Source: Symsagittifera roscoffensis (Eukaryota; Xenacoelomorpha; Acoela; Convolutidae). From it: a stretch of 64,000 nt of DNA. Within the stretch, counting starts at the first letter, position 1. Every line of letters starts with the position of its first letter. Below, one piece after another: positions 1-11,295 of this stretch. The position numbers and the translations under genes are program-made. The stretch covers positions 43,045,380 to 43,109,379 of the forward strand of contig NC_087064.1 of NCBI RefSeq assembly GCF_963678635.1, in the 5' to 3' direction. The notes beneath the pieces were generated by a model, which saw only the letters and a program-made list of their open reading frames with translations, made no database searches and had not been told where the DNA came from.

Positions 1-51
<51 letters not shown>

Positions 52-54
52 TTT
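1..54. repeat. TA microsatellite with T tail
   Basis: Uninterrupted TA dinucleotides run for about 43 bases and end in a T run. It may continue left of the window. Confidence 0.97.
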
Positions 55-799
55 CTATTTTGGCTTGAAAGCGTTATTCGGCCTAAATTGTTCCGGCTTA
101 TGTTTTATCGATGTAGTGACCCATTTTTTGCGACTTCTGAAAAAATTAGATTTTTATCGTAGTGTTTTTTTGCCGGGGTTGAATGGCGTAAAAATTTTCA
201 GAACTTAACTTGTTTTTCATCCCTTTGTTTTTGTTTTCAAAAGGCTTTTATCCAAGTATTTTTGGCGTAGTTGTCGCTTTCTAAAATGATTCAATTTTTG
301 TTCAACGCCAGCGGTTGTGTTGCTGGATGTGCGTGCCTCAAGTTGAACATCAGTCGGGTCAAAATTTTGGAATACTGTAGAAATGGTTAATTTTGACTTT
401 TTTTTATTTTAATTTTTCGTTTCATATTGTTTCTGTCAGCTTGCAACGTTGTGTTTTGTTATCGTAAGTGGCTCCGCTTCGGCTACGTGTCAAACTGCTG
501 CAACTTTACTGATTTGGCGAAATTGAAGGCGCTTCAATATGGTTCACTTTGTAAACGTCTACCAAAGTCGATTTCATATTGTTAACACAGGCAAAATTTG
601 TGTTATAGTATGAACTTTCTTTTTTTCAACGTAAGTCGCAAATATTGTTGCGACGCAAAGATCGTTGCGACAAAATAAGTTCATTTTGAAAGTGTTCATC
701 AAAATGTGTTCATCAATAACCAGCTATTAAGTACAGCCAATGCTAAGGATATTAACACATACTATTATATTACAAATAACACTTTAACTTCAAGGTATC

Positions 800-881
800 A
801 TGGATCTGTAGCGTAGAAGTAGGGAAGGAGACCCGCAACAAAATAAGAAGGTTCGAACCTTGGAAGGGTCGGATGTTTTTT
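800..881 (+). repeat. tRNA-like Pol III element (possible SINE head)
   Basis: An A-box-like stretch (TAGCGTAGAAGTAGGG, 809-824) is followed 26 bases later by a B-box-like GGTTCGAACC (850-859) and then a T run (875-881) that could terminate Pol III. The acceptor ends do not pair well, so I do not call a functional tRNA. A degenerate tRNA-derived SINE head is the simplest reading. Confidence 0.4.
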
Positions 882-1113
882 GAACTTTTTTCTATACTAG
901 TTAAAGTGCGTCCGCTCTATAAATTGAGGCATGTTAGTTGGTAAGTTAAGCAATGTTAGTTGGCAAATTCGGCACTTAGCAATTATGTAGACTCATAATT
1001 GGCGTGCGTCACTTAAGAAATTTTGATCACTCAAAGTTTTACTCAATCTCTTTTTCCCAGTAGCTTCTCTGTCATATTTTGCTTGTTTATGCGAAGCGAA
1101 ACTTCGCCTCTGT

Positions 1114-1411
1114 GTTTGAACGTAGTCAGTACTCTTATATAGATCGTGATGATTTTTTGTTCACGAAAGTCTTGAATATTGTTCAGTCAAAAATTTAATT
1201 TTTAGCGGTTTGACTTTTGATTTTTTTGAAGTGCATTTCATTTGTCTATAAGGAAGGAAAAATCAACCATCGAAAAGAAAAAGTAAAGGTCACGAAAAAC
1301 GTGATCGAATTCTAATTATTCTAGTTATGTTTTATTATTCAGATATCCCAGTGGAGTTAAAAAGTTATCTATTGAACCAATTTTCTCAAATTTAACTAAT
1401 TTTATCAAAAA
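1114..1411 (+). repeat. diverged partial copy of array monomer A
   Basis: This stretch follows the first part of monomer A in order: the GTAGT..ACTCTTATATAG..TCGTGATGATTTTTT block, the AAGGAAGG..ATC..CCA/TATCGA block, AACGTGATCGA..TTCTA, and the ATTTCCCAG..GAG/GAAT..CAATT block. It lacks about 200 bases in the middle, which in A hold a second copy of the ACTTAAATATAGG..GTGATGATTTTTG motif. It is far more diverged from the array units than they are from one another. Confidence 0.6.
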
Positions 1412-1608
1412 AACCAATTTTAACGTTTGAAGTTTTTTCAAGAGGTTCTGTTTCGAAATTCTGTTGTTGCAACTTGTTAGGTTTTTCTGTTTTTGTTTGC
1501 GTTAATATAAGAAAATAATTATCCGTGTGCGTTAAAGTTTTCCGCGAATCTATTATTAGCTAAGTTGGTCATTCTTGATTTGGTAAAATTGAGTCATATC
1601 AATTTCAG

Positions 1609-2890
1609 ATCCGATTCAATTCTCGAGGAAGTTCGGCATTCGCACGACAACGAAATCAATAAAAAGTGAGCTAATAACGGTTTTTATAAGTCTGCTGTTT
1701 AATGCAAATACTTAATGTTTATGATTCAAATATTGTTGTTTTGGCTTGAAAATCTGAGCAATCTTTTTTTCGTTAAAAAAGATTGGCGAGTCTTGTTATC
1801 TTGTGGAAATGTGTTTTAGGAACGAGGAGATGGCCTACCTGGAGTTCGTGCGGGAAGTGACCGCGGACATAATACGACGCAATATATCCACTAACTCGTG
1901 AGTCAGTGTTTACGTTGAGCCGTTTCCATGTTTAAGTGGCCATTATGTCACCATGCACCATCTTTATGACAACAGATAATCGAGGCTTTCGGAAGCGACA
2001 ATAGGAATTTTCCGTTTGTTCTTCGTTTCGCATTGATGAAATTTCCGTGATGATAAGTATTATGGCCACGGCCATTATTTAGTGATGTTTTGATTGAAAG
2101 TTTCCCACTGTTTTGATTGAAAGTTTCCCATATTTTCTACCTCGTTGTATAGACTTTCGAAGAAGCGGTGGAAAAATTGTGAAAGCGGCCATTTAATCGG
2201 GCTCAGAAATAATTCGAAGTTCATTTGAGGCAAGCTATTTGATCTTATTAATAATTTACTAGATATTAAGTACATCATTTTGTACTTTTCATAGCGTGCT
2301 AGGAGAAGATATACAGTAAATTAAATTGAAAAGTTGATACTTTTAGTTATTTTGAAGCCTTAGCCATTTTTTTTTAAATCATTAATTATCTCAAAGATGT
2401 TAAATGTCAGTCGGAGAGATTCAGGGATTCGCCCTGATACGAGCAGCCAGCCCTGATCTTGGTCCTACTTTTCGCCTGTTTTCGCTCCCCGGAAACGCTT
2501 AACTATTAGCTATTCAACATTATTACTCTGCTTAATTTTTGATAAAGCCTTCAATTTTAAGATATTTTTTCTATATCAATTAAGCCGTTCTTCAATAAAG
2601 GATGCATTAAATATGTCTGAGCCCTCGAGGTTATAATGTATTCGACTTGATCCATTCTGTTTCTTAATATCTAAGGTAAATGAAATCTGTTTCAGAGTGA
2701 TCAAGCAAGCATTTGAATGGCACATTGAGCAGAATAAAGGAACGTTGGACGAGGCAAGTATTCGTTATAGCAACTTAATAAATTCTAGCACTTAGAAAAT
2801 ACAAAAGTTGAACCAGAATATACCTTGCAGGCTCGAATGCGTGATCATCTGACTGTGGTGAGTCGAGATCTCGGGTTGATGGACTCGTGA
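1609..2890 (+). CDS. SPATA7: SPATA7-like protein, C-terminal exons (5' part outside window)
   Basis: Four exons are read: 1609-1665, 1820-1897, 2696-2753 and 2831-2890, stop TGA at 2888-2890. Acceptors are TTTCAG, TTTTAG, TTTCAG and TTGCAG; donors are GTGAGC, GTGAGT and, after exon 3, GCAAGT (a GC-AG intron of 77 bases). Codon phases match across all three introns (154, 798 and 77 bases). From memory of vertebrate SPATA7, the exons align with its conserved block: the EEM-YL-F pattern and a VT motif in exon 2, the FE-HI-QNK pattern in exon 3, MR-L and DLG in exon 4. SPATA7 is a cilium transition-zone protein needed in photoreceptors. The protein stops soon after this block, whereas vertebrate SPATA7 continues for about 200 residues. 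Earlier exons must lie to the left. Confidence 0.75.
2402..2445 (+). repeat. solo copy of a GC hairpin repeat in an intron
   Basis: The sequence matches, with a few changes, the arms of the foldback element at 38.6-39.7 kb: CAGTCGG, then a TTCAGGG/CCCTGA hairpin, then TACGAGCAG. It lies in the 798-base intron of the SPATA7-like gene. Confidence 0.6.
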
Positions 2891-2934
2891 ATCCGCTGAA
2901 AAGTTCCAGAAATAACTATTTTTGAATAAAATTT

Positions 2935-2940
2935 AAATTG
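2935..2940 (+). promoter_or_regulatory. polyadenylation signal AATAAA
   Basis: AATAAA lies 45 bases after the stop codon of the SPATA7-like gene. A second AATAAA-type hexamer sits near 2994. Either would place the transcript end before the tandem array begins at 3033. Confidence 0.6.
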
Positions 2941-3032
2941 AAAAATTAAAACCGATGTGCATATCTTGTATAAATGTTAGCCTATGAACTGTAAATAAAT
3001 GTGTTATATTCATGTAAAGAGACGAAATACAG

Positions 3033-5078
3033 TATGAATTGAATGTATTTTGTTTTTAAGAGTCGATGGATGTAGTTTAGACTCTTATATAGGTCGTGAT
3101 GATTTTTTTTCCTTTTTTCAGGAAAGTCAGGCTCAAATTTTATTTTCCGTGGTTTGGATTTTTAAGTTCAGTTCATTTCCTTTGTTAAAAGGAAGGCAAA
3201 ATCCACTATCGACCAGAAAAGATTTTAAAAAATGAAAAACGTCTTTGACTTCTAGTTAACAGTCGATGAACGTAGTTCAGACTTAAATATAGGTAGTGAT
3301 GATTTTTGTTCTTTTTTTTCACAAATTTCAAAATGCTCCAAGAACAAAAGAAGTGCATTCATACTTATATGCCCATTTTGAGTTCGGTTCAAGTTCATTT
3401 GCTAGAAGTTACGCGAAATGCACTCTCCAGCTATGAAAGCTGAAATGGCGCAAAAAAACGTGATCGATTTCTAGTTTCGAAAAAGGAGCTTGGTTTTTAG
3501 ATTTCCCAGCAGAATACAAATTTTCTGAATCCAGTTTTTTCCAATTGGTTTTAGTTGTATCAAAAATCTAAATTTATTTTGATTTTATCACAAAATTGGC
3601 AATAATAATATTCTTGGAAGTTCAAAATATATTTGGAAATTAGACTCGCCCTTTTTATTGTACAATTTTTTTTTCCAAAAAAAACTCGTCTATGCGAATC
3701 GATTTAATCGACGATACCAGAAGTCTTTTGATATACTGGCAATGATAGATTCTGAGGTTTTTTCAAATAACAAGGCATTTTGTTCCTGTTTCTCATTGAC
3801 TCTTTTCCAACTGTCTGCGTGTTAACAACTGAATTCTAAAGGAAGCTAACGCCAAAATTTAAGAAGCTTTATTGGCATCAATTGGATTTTCGCTATTTTC
3901 GGTTTAGTTAAAGAAAATAGGTATGTTCAGTAGGCTTTGTTGCACCAATTGCATCAAAGTGTACCGCTGGAAAGTGATAATGATTTATTAAAAATTATTT
4001 GAAACAGGAGAGTGTGGGTTTGAAAATTTTTATGTTTTCGACGAAAATTAATCAAGGCTTCAAGATAACTGGTTTCTCTTTGATTAGAAAGTAATTTTTT
4101 GATCTGTTTTATTCGATTTAGTCATAATCGGACAATTATTAGCCTAGAGTTTTTCAATTGAAAGTAAGTTTCGTCATGATTGAAAGTAAGTTTCGTCATG
4201 ACCGCAAATTGCATACCTTGAGCAATTACGAAAAATTGTCGAGACGAATTATGGTGAAATTTGAACTTCTTGTCTCGTCGACAAAATCGATTCGCATAGA
4301 TAACAGTTTTTTTTTCAGAAAAAAATTAGTACAAAAAAGGGCGAGTCTAAGAAAAGCAGTGAATATAAGTTACTAAGGATGCGTTACTTACTTCGTTCAA
4401 GAAAAAGTTGTCCAACTGCAGGAAATCTTTCGATCTACTTGCAATGATAGATGCTTAAAAAACATTGCTCCATGTTTTTTCAGGCTTTTCGGGGTCAAAA
4501 AACAAGATTAAAGAAAACTTCATTTATTGGTTAAGATTTTAAACTGAAGGTGATTTTAATCTTCTGCATGCTTTTGTTGCAATCAGTGTTGATAGAACGC
4601 AAATAATTTGTGAAGTTTATGGCAAAAAAAAACAACTGGATGCGAGAAAGAAATCAGTAAATTTGTCGAAATTACGCGGTGATTGATTTTCCTATCTTAC
4701 TTTCCATAACAAAAACCTCTTCTTGCATTGCAAAAATCATTGCTTAATCTGAACAAAAAATTATATCAAACAAACAGGAATCTTGAAAAAATTTGAGGTT
4801 AAAGCTAAGTTTTGAGGTGGTAGTTAGTTCTCTCCAGTAGTATAAGAAAGGCTTTCGTTTCATTCAAAACATAGGGATACCGAACGAAAAAATGTGATTT
4901 TTCTGACCAGAACATGGTGCAAGAAAACTTTTCGAGAAATCCTATATTTAATTGCATGTCGTTTCAAGGCAGGGCAACGCAAAGCAAGGAAGGGAATCGT
5001 AAAGCAAGGCAAGTCTGAATAGTACAAGGCCAGAAGGGGACAGGGTAGCGTAAAGCAGCGTAGTGCTAGGCATGGCAG
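3033..5078 (+). repeat. array monomer A1 (edge copy)
   Basis: First unit of the array, 2046 bases, starting about 40 bases after the last polyA signal of the neighbouring gene. It differs from the inner A units near 4155-4200: a 22-base segment (TTGAAAGTAAGTTTCGTCAT..) occurs twice in a row, and about 50 bases that elsewhere follow it are missing. Its TA-flanked inverted repeat spans 3643-4347. The middle carries the AAGGCATTTTGTTCC variant shared with A2 and A9. Confidence 0.93.
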
Positions 5079-7152
5079 TATGAATTGAATGTTTTTTGTT
5101 TTTAAGAGTCGATGGATGTAGTTTAGACTCTTATATAGGTCGTGATGATTTTTTTCCTTTTTTCAGGAAAGTCAGGCTCAAATTTTATTTTCCGTGGTGT
5201 GGATTTTAAAGTTCAGTTCATTGCCTTTGTTAAAAGGAAGGCAAAATCCACTATCGACCAGAAAAGATTTTAAAAAATGAAAAACGTCATTGACTTCTAG
5301 TTAACAGTCGATGAACGTAGTTCAGACTTAAATATAGGTAGTGATGATTTTTGTTCTATTTTTTTCACAAATTTTAAAATGCTCCAAGAACAAAAGAAGT
5401 GCATTCATACTTATATGCCCATTTTGAGTTCGGTTCCAGTTCATTTGCTAGAAGGTACGCGAAATGCACTCTCCAGCTATGAAGGCTGAAATGGCGCAAA
5501 AAAACGTGATCGATTTCTAGTTTCGAAAAAGGAGCTTGGTTTTTAGATTTCCCAGCAGAATACAAATTTTCTGAATCCAGTTTTTTCCAATTGGTTTTAG
5601 TTGTGTCAAAAATCTAAATTTTTTTTGATTTTGTCAAAAAATTGGCAATTATAATATTCTTGGAAGTTCAAAATATATTTGGAAATTAGAGTCGCCCTTT
5701 TTATTGTACAATTTTTTTTTCCAAAAAGAAACTCGTCTATGCGAATCGATTTAATCGACGATACCAGAAGTCTTTTGATATACTGGCAATGATAGATTCT
5801 GAGGTTTTTTCAAATAACAAGGCATTTTGTTCCTGTTTCTCATTGACTCTTTTCCAACTGTCTGCGTGTTAACAACTGAATTCTAAAGGAAGCTAACGCC
5901 AAAATTTAAGAAGCTTTATTGGCATCAATTGGATTTTCGCTATTTTTAGGTTTAGTTAAAGAAAATAGGTATGTTCAGTAGACTTTGTTGCACCAATTGC
6001 ATCAAAGTGTACCGCTGGAAAGTGATAATGATTTATTAAAAATTATTTGAAACAGGAGAGTGTGGGTTTGAAAATCTTTAAGTTTTCGACGAAAATTAAT
6101 CAAGGCTTCAAGATAACTGGTTTCTCTTTGATTAGAAAGTAATTTTTTGATCTGTTTTATTCGATTTAGTCATAATCGAACAATTATTAGCGTAGAGATT
6201 TTCAATTGAAAGTAAGTTTCGTCATGATTTTTTTCCACCCTGCAAAGTCTTTTGCGGTGCTCAATTCGGCGGTATGACCGCAAATTGCATACCTTGAGCA
6301 ATTACGAAAAATTGTCGAGACGAATTATGGTGAAATTTGAACTTCTTGTCTCGTCGACAAAATCGATTCGCATAGATAACAGTTTTTTTTCAGAAAAAAA
6401 TTAGTACAAAAAAGGGCGAGTCTAAGAAAAGCAGTGAATATAAGTTACTAAAGACGCGTTACTTACTTCGTTCAAGAAAAAGTTGTCCAACTGCAGGAAA
6501 TCTTTCGATCTACTTGCAATGATAGATGCTTAAAAAACATTGCTCCATGTTTTTTCAGGCTTTTCGGGGTCAAAAAACAAGATTAAAGAAAACTTCATTT
6601 ATTGGTTAAGATTTTAAACTGAAGGTGATTTTAATCTTCTGCATGCTTTTGTTGCAATCAGTGTTGATAGAACGCAAATAATTTGTGAAGTTTTTGGCAA
6701 AAAAAAACAACTGGATGCGAGAAAGAAATCAGTAAATTTGTCGAAATTACGCGGTGATTGATTTTCCTATCTTACTTTCCATAACAAAAACCTCTTCTTG
6801 CATTGCAAAAATCATTTCTTAATCTGAACAAAAAAATATGTCAAACAAACAGGAATCTTGAAAAATTTGAGGTTAAAGCTAAGTTTTGAGGTGGTAGTTA
6901 GTTCTCTCCAGTAGTATAAGAAAGGCTTTCGTTTCATTCAAAACATAGGGATACCGAACGAAAAAATGTGATTTTTCTGACCAGAACATGGTGCAAGAAA
7001 ACTTTTCGAGAAATCCTATATTTAATTGCATGTCGTTTCAAGGCAGGGCAACGCAAAGCAAGGAAGGGAATCGTAAAGCAAGGCAAGTCTGAATAGTACA
7101 AGGCCAGAAGGGGACAGGGTAGCGTAAAGCAGCGTAGTGCTAGGCATGGCAG
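5079..7152 (+). repeat. array monomer A2
   Basis: A complete 2074-base unit with the A1-type middle. Inverted repeat 5689-6422, its left tip changed from GACTCG to GAGTCG. It ends in the GGCA-rich block (about 6.99-7.15 kb). Confidence 0.95.
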
Positions 7153-9227
7153 TATGAATTGAATGTTTTTTGTTTTTAAGAGTCGATGGATGTAGTTTAG
7201 ACTCTTATATAGGTCGTGATTATTTTTTTTTTCTTTTTTCAGGAAAGTCAGGCTCAAATTTTATTTTCCGTGGTTTGGATTTTAAAGTTCAGTTCATTTC
7301 CTTTGTTAAAAGGAAGGCAAAATCCACTATCGACCAGAAAAGATTTTTAAAAATGAAAAACGTCATTGACTTCTAGTTAACAGTCGATGAACGTAGTTCA
7401 GACTTAAATATAGGTAGTGATGATTATGTTCTTTTTTTTCACAAATGTTAAAATGCTCCAAGAAAAAAAGAAGTGCATTCATACTTATATGCCCATTTTG
7501 AGTTCGGTTCCAGTTCATTATCTAGAAGGTACGCAAAATGCACTCTCCAGCTATGAAAGCTGAAATGGCGCAAAAAAACGTGATCGATTTCTAGTTTCGA
7601 AAAAGGAGCTTGGTTTTTAGATTTCCCAGCAGAATACAAAATTTCCTGAATCCAGTTTTTTCCAATTGGTTTTAGTTGTGTCAAAAATCTAAATTTTTTT
7701 TGATTTTGTCAAAAAATTGGCAATTATAATATTCTATGAAGTTCAAAATATATTTGGAAATTAGACTCGCCCTTTTTATTGTACAATTTTTTTTTCCAAA
7801 AAAACTCGTCTATGCGAATCGATTTAATCGACGATACAAGAAGTCTTTTGATATACTTGCAATGATAGATTCTGAGGTTTTTTCAAATAACATGCCATTT
7901 TGCTCCTGTTTCTCATTGACTCTTTTCCAACTGCCTGCGTGTTAACAACTGAATTCTAAAGGAAGCTAACGCCAAAATTTAAGAAGCTTTATTGGCATCA
8001 ATTGGATTTTCCCTATTTTTCGGTTTAGTTAAAGAAAGTAGGTATGTTCAGTAGACTTTGTTGCACCAATTGCATTAAAGTGTACCGCTGGAAAGTGATA
8101 AGGATTTATTAAAAAATATTTGAACGAAGAGAGTCTGGGTTTGAAAATTTTTAAGTTTTCGACGAAAATTAATCATGGCTTCTAGATAACTGGTTTCTTT
8201 TTGATTAGAAAAAAAGTTTTTTGATCTGTTTTATTCGATTCAGTCATAATCGGACAATTATTAGCGTAGAGATTTTCAATTGAAAGTAAGTTTCGTCATG
8301 ATTTTTTTCACCCTGCAAAGTCTTTTGCGGTGCTCAATTCGGCGGTATGACCGCAAATTGCATACCTTGAGCAATTACGAAAAATTGTCGAGACGAATTA
8401 TGGTGAAATTTGAACTTCTTGTCTCGTCGACAAAATCGATTCGCATAGATAACAGTTTTTTTTTCAGAAAAAAATTAGTAGAAAAAAGAGCGAGTCTAAG
8501 AAAAGCAGTGAATATAAGTTACTAAGGGCGCGTTACTTACTTCGTTCAAGAAAAAGTTGTCCAACTGCAGGAAATCTTTCGATCTACTTGCAATGATAGA
8601 TGCTTAAAAAACATTGCTCCATGTTTTTTCAGGCTTTTCGGGGTCAAAAAACAAGATTAAAGAAAACTTCATTTATTGGTTAAGATTTTAAACTGAAGGT
8701 GATTTTAATCTTCTGCATGCTTTTGTTGCAATCAGTGTTGATAGAACGCAAATAATTTGTGAAGTTTTTGGCAAAAAAAAACAACTGGATGCGAGAAAGA
8801 AATCAGTAAATTTGTCAAAATTACGCGGTGATTGATTTTCCTATTTTACTTTCCATAACAAAAACCTCTTCTTGCATTGCAAAAATCATTTCTTAATCTG
8901 AACAAAAAAATATAACAAACAAAAAGGAATCTTGAAAAAGTTTGAGGTTAAAGCTAAGTTTTGAGGTGGTAGTTAGTTCTCTCCAGTAGTATAAGAAAGG
9001 CTTTCGTTTCATTCAAAACATAGGGATACCGAACGAAAAAATGTGATTTTTCTGACCAGAACATGGTGCAAGAAAACTTTTCGAGAAATCCTATATTTAA
9101 TTGCATGTCGTTTCAAGGCAGGGCAACGCAAAGCAAGGAAGGGAATCGTAAAGCAAGGCAAGTCTGAATAGTACAAGGCCAGAAAGAGACAGGGTAGCGT
9201 AAAGCAGCGTAGTGCTAGGCATGGCAG
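7153..9227 (+). repeat. array monomer A3
   Basis: A 2075-base unit of the subtype also seen in A7 and A8: GAGAGTCTGGG in place of GAAAGTGTGGG, and GGCTTCTAGATAAC in place of GGCTTCAAGATAAC. Inverted repeat 7764-8496. It is followed by another A, not by B. Confidence 0.95.
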
Positions 9228-11295
9228 TATGAATTGAATGTTTTTTGTTTTTAAGAGTCGATGGATGTAGTTTAGACTCTTATATATGTCGTGATGATTT
9301 TTTTTCCTTTTTTCAGGAAAGTCAGGCTCAAATTTTATTTTCCGTGGTTTGGATTTTAAAGTTCAGTTCATTTCCTTTGTTAAAAGGAAGGCAAAATCCA
9401 CTATCGACCAGAAAAGATTTTAAAAAATGAAAAACGTCATTGACTTCTAGTTAACAGTCGATGAACGTAGTTCAGACTTAAATATAGGTAGTGATGATTT
9501 TTGTTCTTTTTTTTCACAAATGTTAAATGCTCCAAGAACAAAAGAAGTGCATTCATACTTATATGCCCATTTTGAGTTCGGTTCCAGTTCATTTGCTAGA
9601 AGGTACGCGAAATGCACTCTCCAGCTATGAAAGCTGAAATGGCGCAAAAAAACGTGATCGATTTCTAGTTTCGAAAAAGGAGCTTGGTTTTTAGATTTCC
9701 CAGCAGAATACAAAATTTTCTGAATCCAGTTTTTTCCAATTGGTTTTAGTTGTGTCAAAAATCTAAATTTTTTTTTGATTTTTTGAAAAAATTGGCAATT
9801 ATAATATGCTATGAAGTTCAAAATATATTTGGAAATTAGACTCGCCCTTTTTATTGTACAATTTTTTTTTCCAAAAAAACTCGTCTATGCGAATCGATTT
9901 AATCGACGATACAAGAAGTCTTTTGATATACTTGCAATGATAGATTCTGAGGTTTTTTCAAATAACATGCCATTTTGCTCCTGTTTCTCATTGACTCTTT
10001 TCCAACTGCCTGCGTGTTAACAACTGAATTCTAAAGGAAGCTAACGCCAAAATTTAAGAAGCTTTATTGGCATCAATTGGATTTTCGCTATTTTTCGGTT
10101 TAGTTAAAGAAAGTAGGTATGTTCAGTAGACTTTGTTGCGCCAATTGCATTAAAGTGTACCGCTGGAAAGTGATAAGGTTTTATTAAAAATTATTTGAAC
10201 GAAGAAAGTGTGGGTTTGAAAATTTTTAAGTTTTCGACGAAAATTAATTATGGCTTCAAGATAACTGGTTTCTTTTTGATTAGAAAGTAATTTTTTGATC
10301 TGTTTTATTCGATTCAGTCATAATCGGACAATTATTAGCGTAGAGATTTTCAATTGAAAGTAAGTTTCGTCATGATTTTTTTCCACCCTGCAAAGTCTTT
10401 TGCGGTGCTCAATTCGGCGGTATGACCGCAAATTGCATACCTTGAGCAATTACGAAAAATTGTCGAGACGAATTATGGTGAAACTTTTCTTGTCTCGTCG
10501 ACAAAATCGATTCGCATAGATGACAGTTTTTTTTTTAGAAAAAAATTAGTAAAATAAAAAGGGCGAGTCTAAGAAAACAGTGAATATAAGTTACTAAGGA
10601 CGCGTTACTTACTTCGTTCAAGAAAAAGTTGTCCAACTGCAGGAAATCTTTCGATCTACTTGCAATGATAGATGCTTAAAAACATTGCTCTATGTTTTTT
10701 GAGGCTTTTCGGGGTCAAAAAACAAGATTAAAGAAAACTTCATTTATTGGTTAAGATTTTAAACTGAAGGTGATTGTAATCTGCATGCTTTTGTTGCAAT
10801 CAGTGTTGATAGAACGCAAATAAATTGTGAAGTTTTTGGAAAAAAAAAAACAAATGGATGCGAGAAAGAAATCAGTAAATTTGTCGAAATTACGCGGTGA
10901 TTGATTTTCCTATCTTACTTTCCATAACAAATACCTCTTCTTGCATTGCAAAAATCATTTCTTAATCTGAACAAAAAAACATGTCAAACCAACAGGAATC
11001 TTGAAAAATTTTGAGGTTAAAGCTAACTTTTGAGGTGGTAGTTAGTTCTCTCCAGTACTAAAAGAAAGGCTTTCGTTTCATTCAAAACATAGTGATACCG
11101 AACGCAAAATGTGATTTTTCTGACCAGAACATGGTGCAAGAAAACTTTTCGAGAAATCTTATATTCAATTGCATGTCGTTTCAAGGCAGGGCAACGCAAA
11201 GCAAGGAAGGGAATCGTAAAGCAAGGCCAGTCTGAAAAGTGCAAGGCCAGAAGGGGACAGGGTAGCGTAAAGCAGCGTAGTGCTAGGCATGGCAG
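9228..11295 (+). repeat. array monomer A4 (B-linked subtype)
   Basis: A 2068-base unit opening with the rare TATATATGTCG variant shared only with A9. Its distal half has the short GGTGAAACTTTTCTTG form found only in A units that precede a B. Inverted repeat 9839-10569. It is the first A joined directly to a B. Confidence 0.95.

Larger units (their letters stand above)
55..1608. other. AT-rich upstream/intronic DNA
   Basis: No exon with convincing splice sites was seen here. It probably contains intron sequence of the SPATA7-like gene, whose first visible exon opens at 1609 with an acceptor (so earlier exons must exist). It also holds the tRNA-like element near 800 and the diverged array half-copy near 1.1-1.4 kb. 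Confidence 0.5.

Noticed and set aside
845-865. Functional tRNA gene at the GGTTCGAACC motif
   Set aside because: The acceptor and T stems do not pair properly and no anticodon arm can be drawn.
9447-9821. 124-codon - strand frame in A4, shorter versions in other A units
   Set aside because: Its length changes from unit to unit with small indels in homopolymers, and no domain is recognisable.
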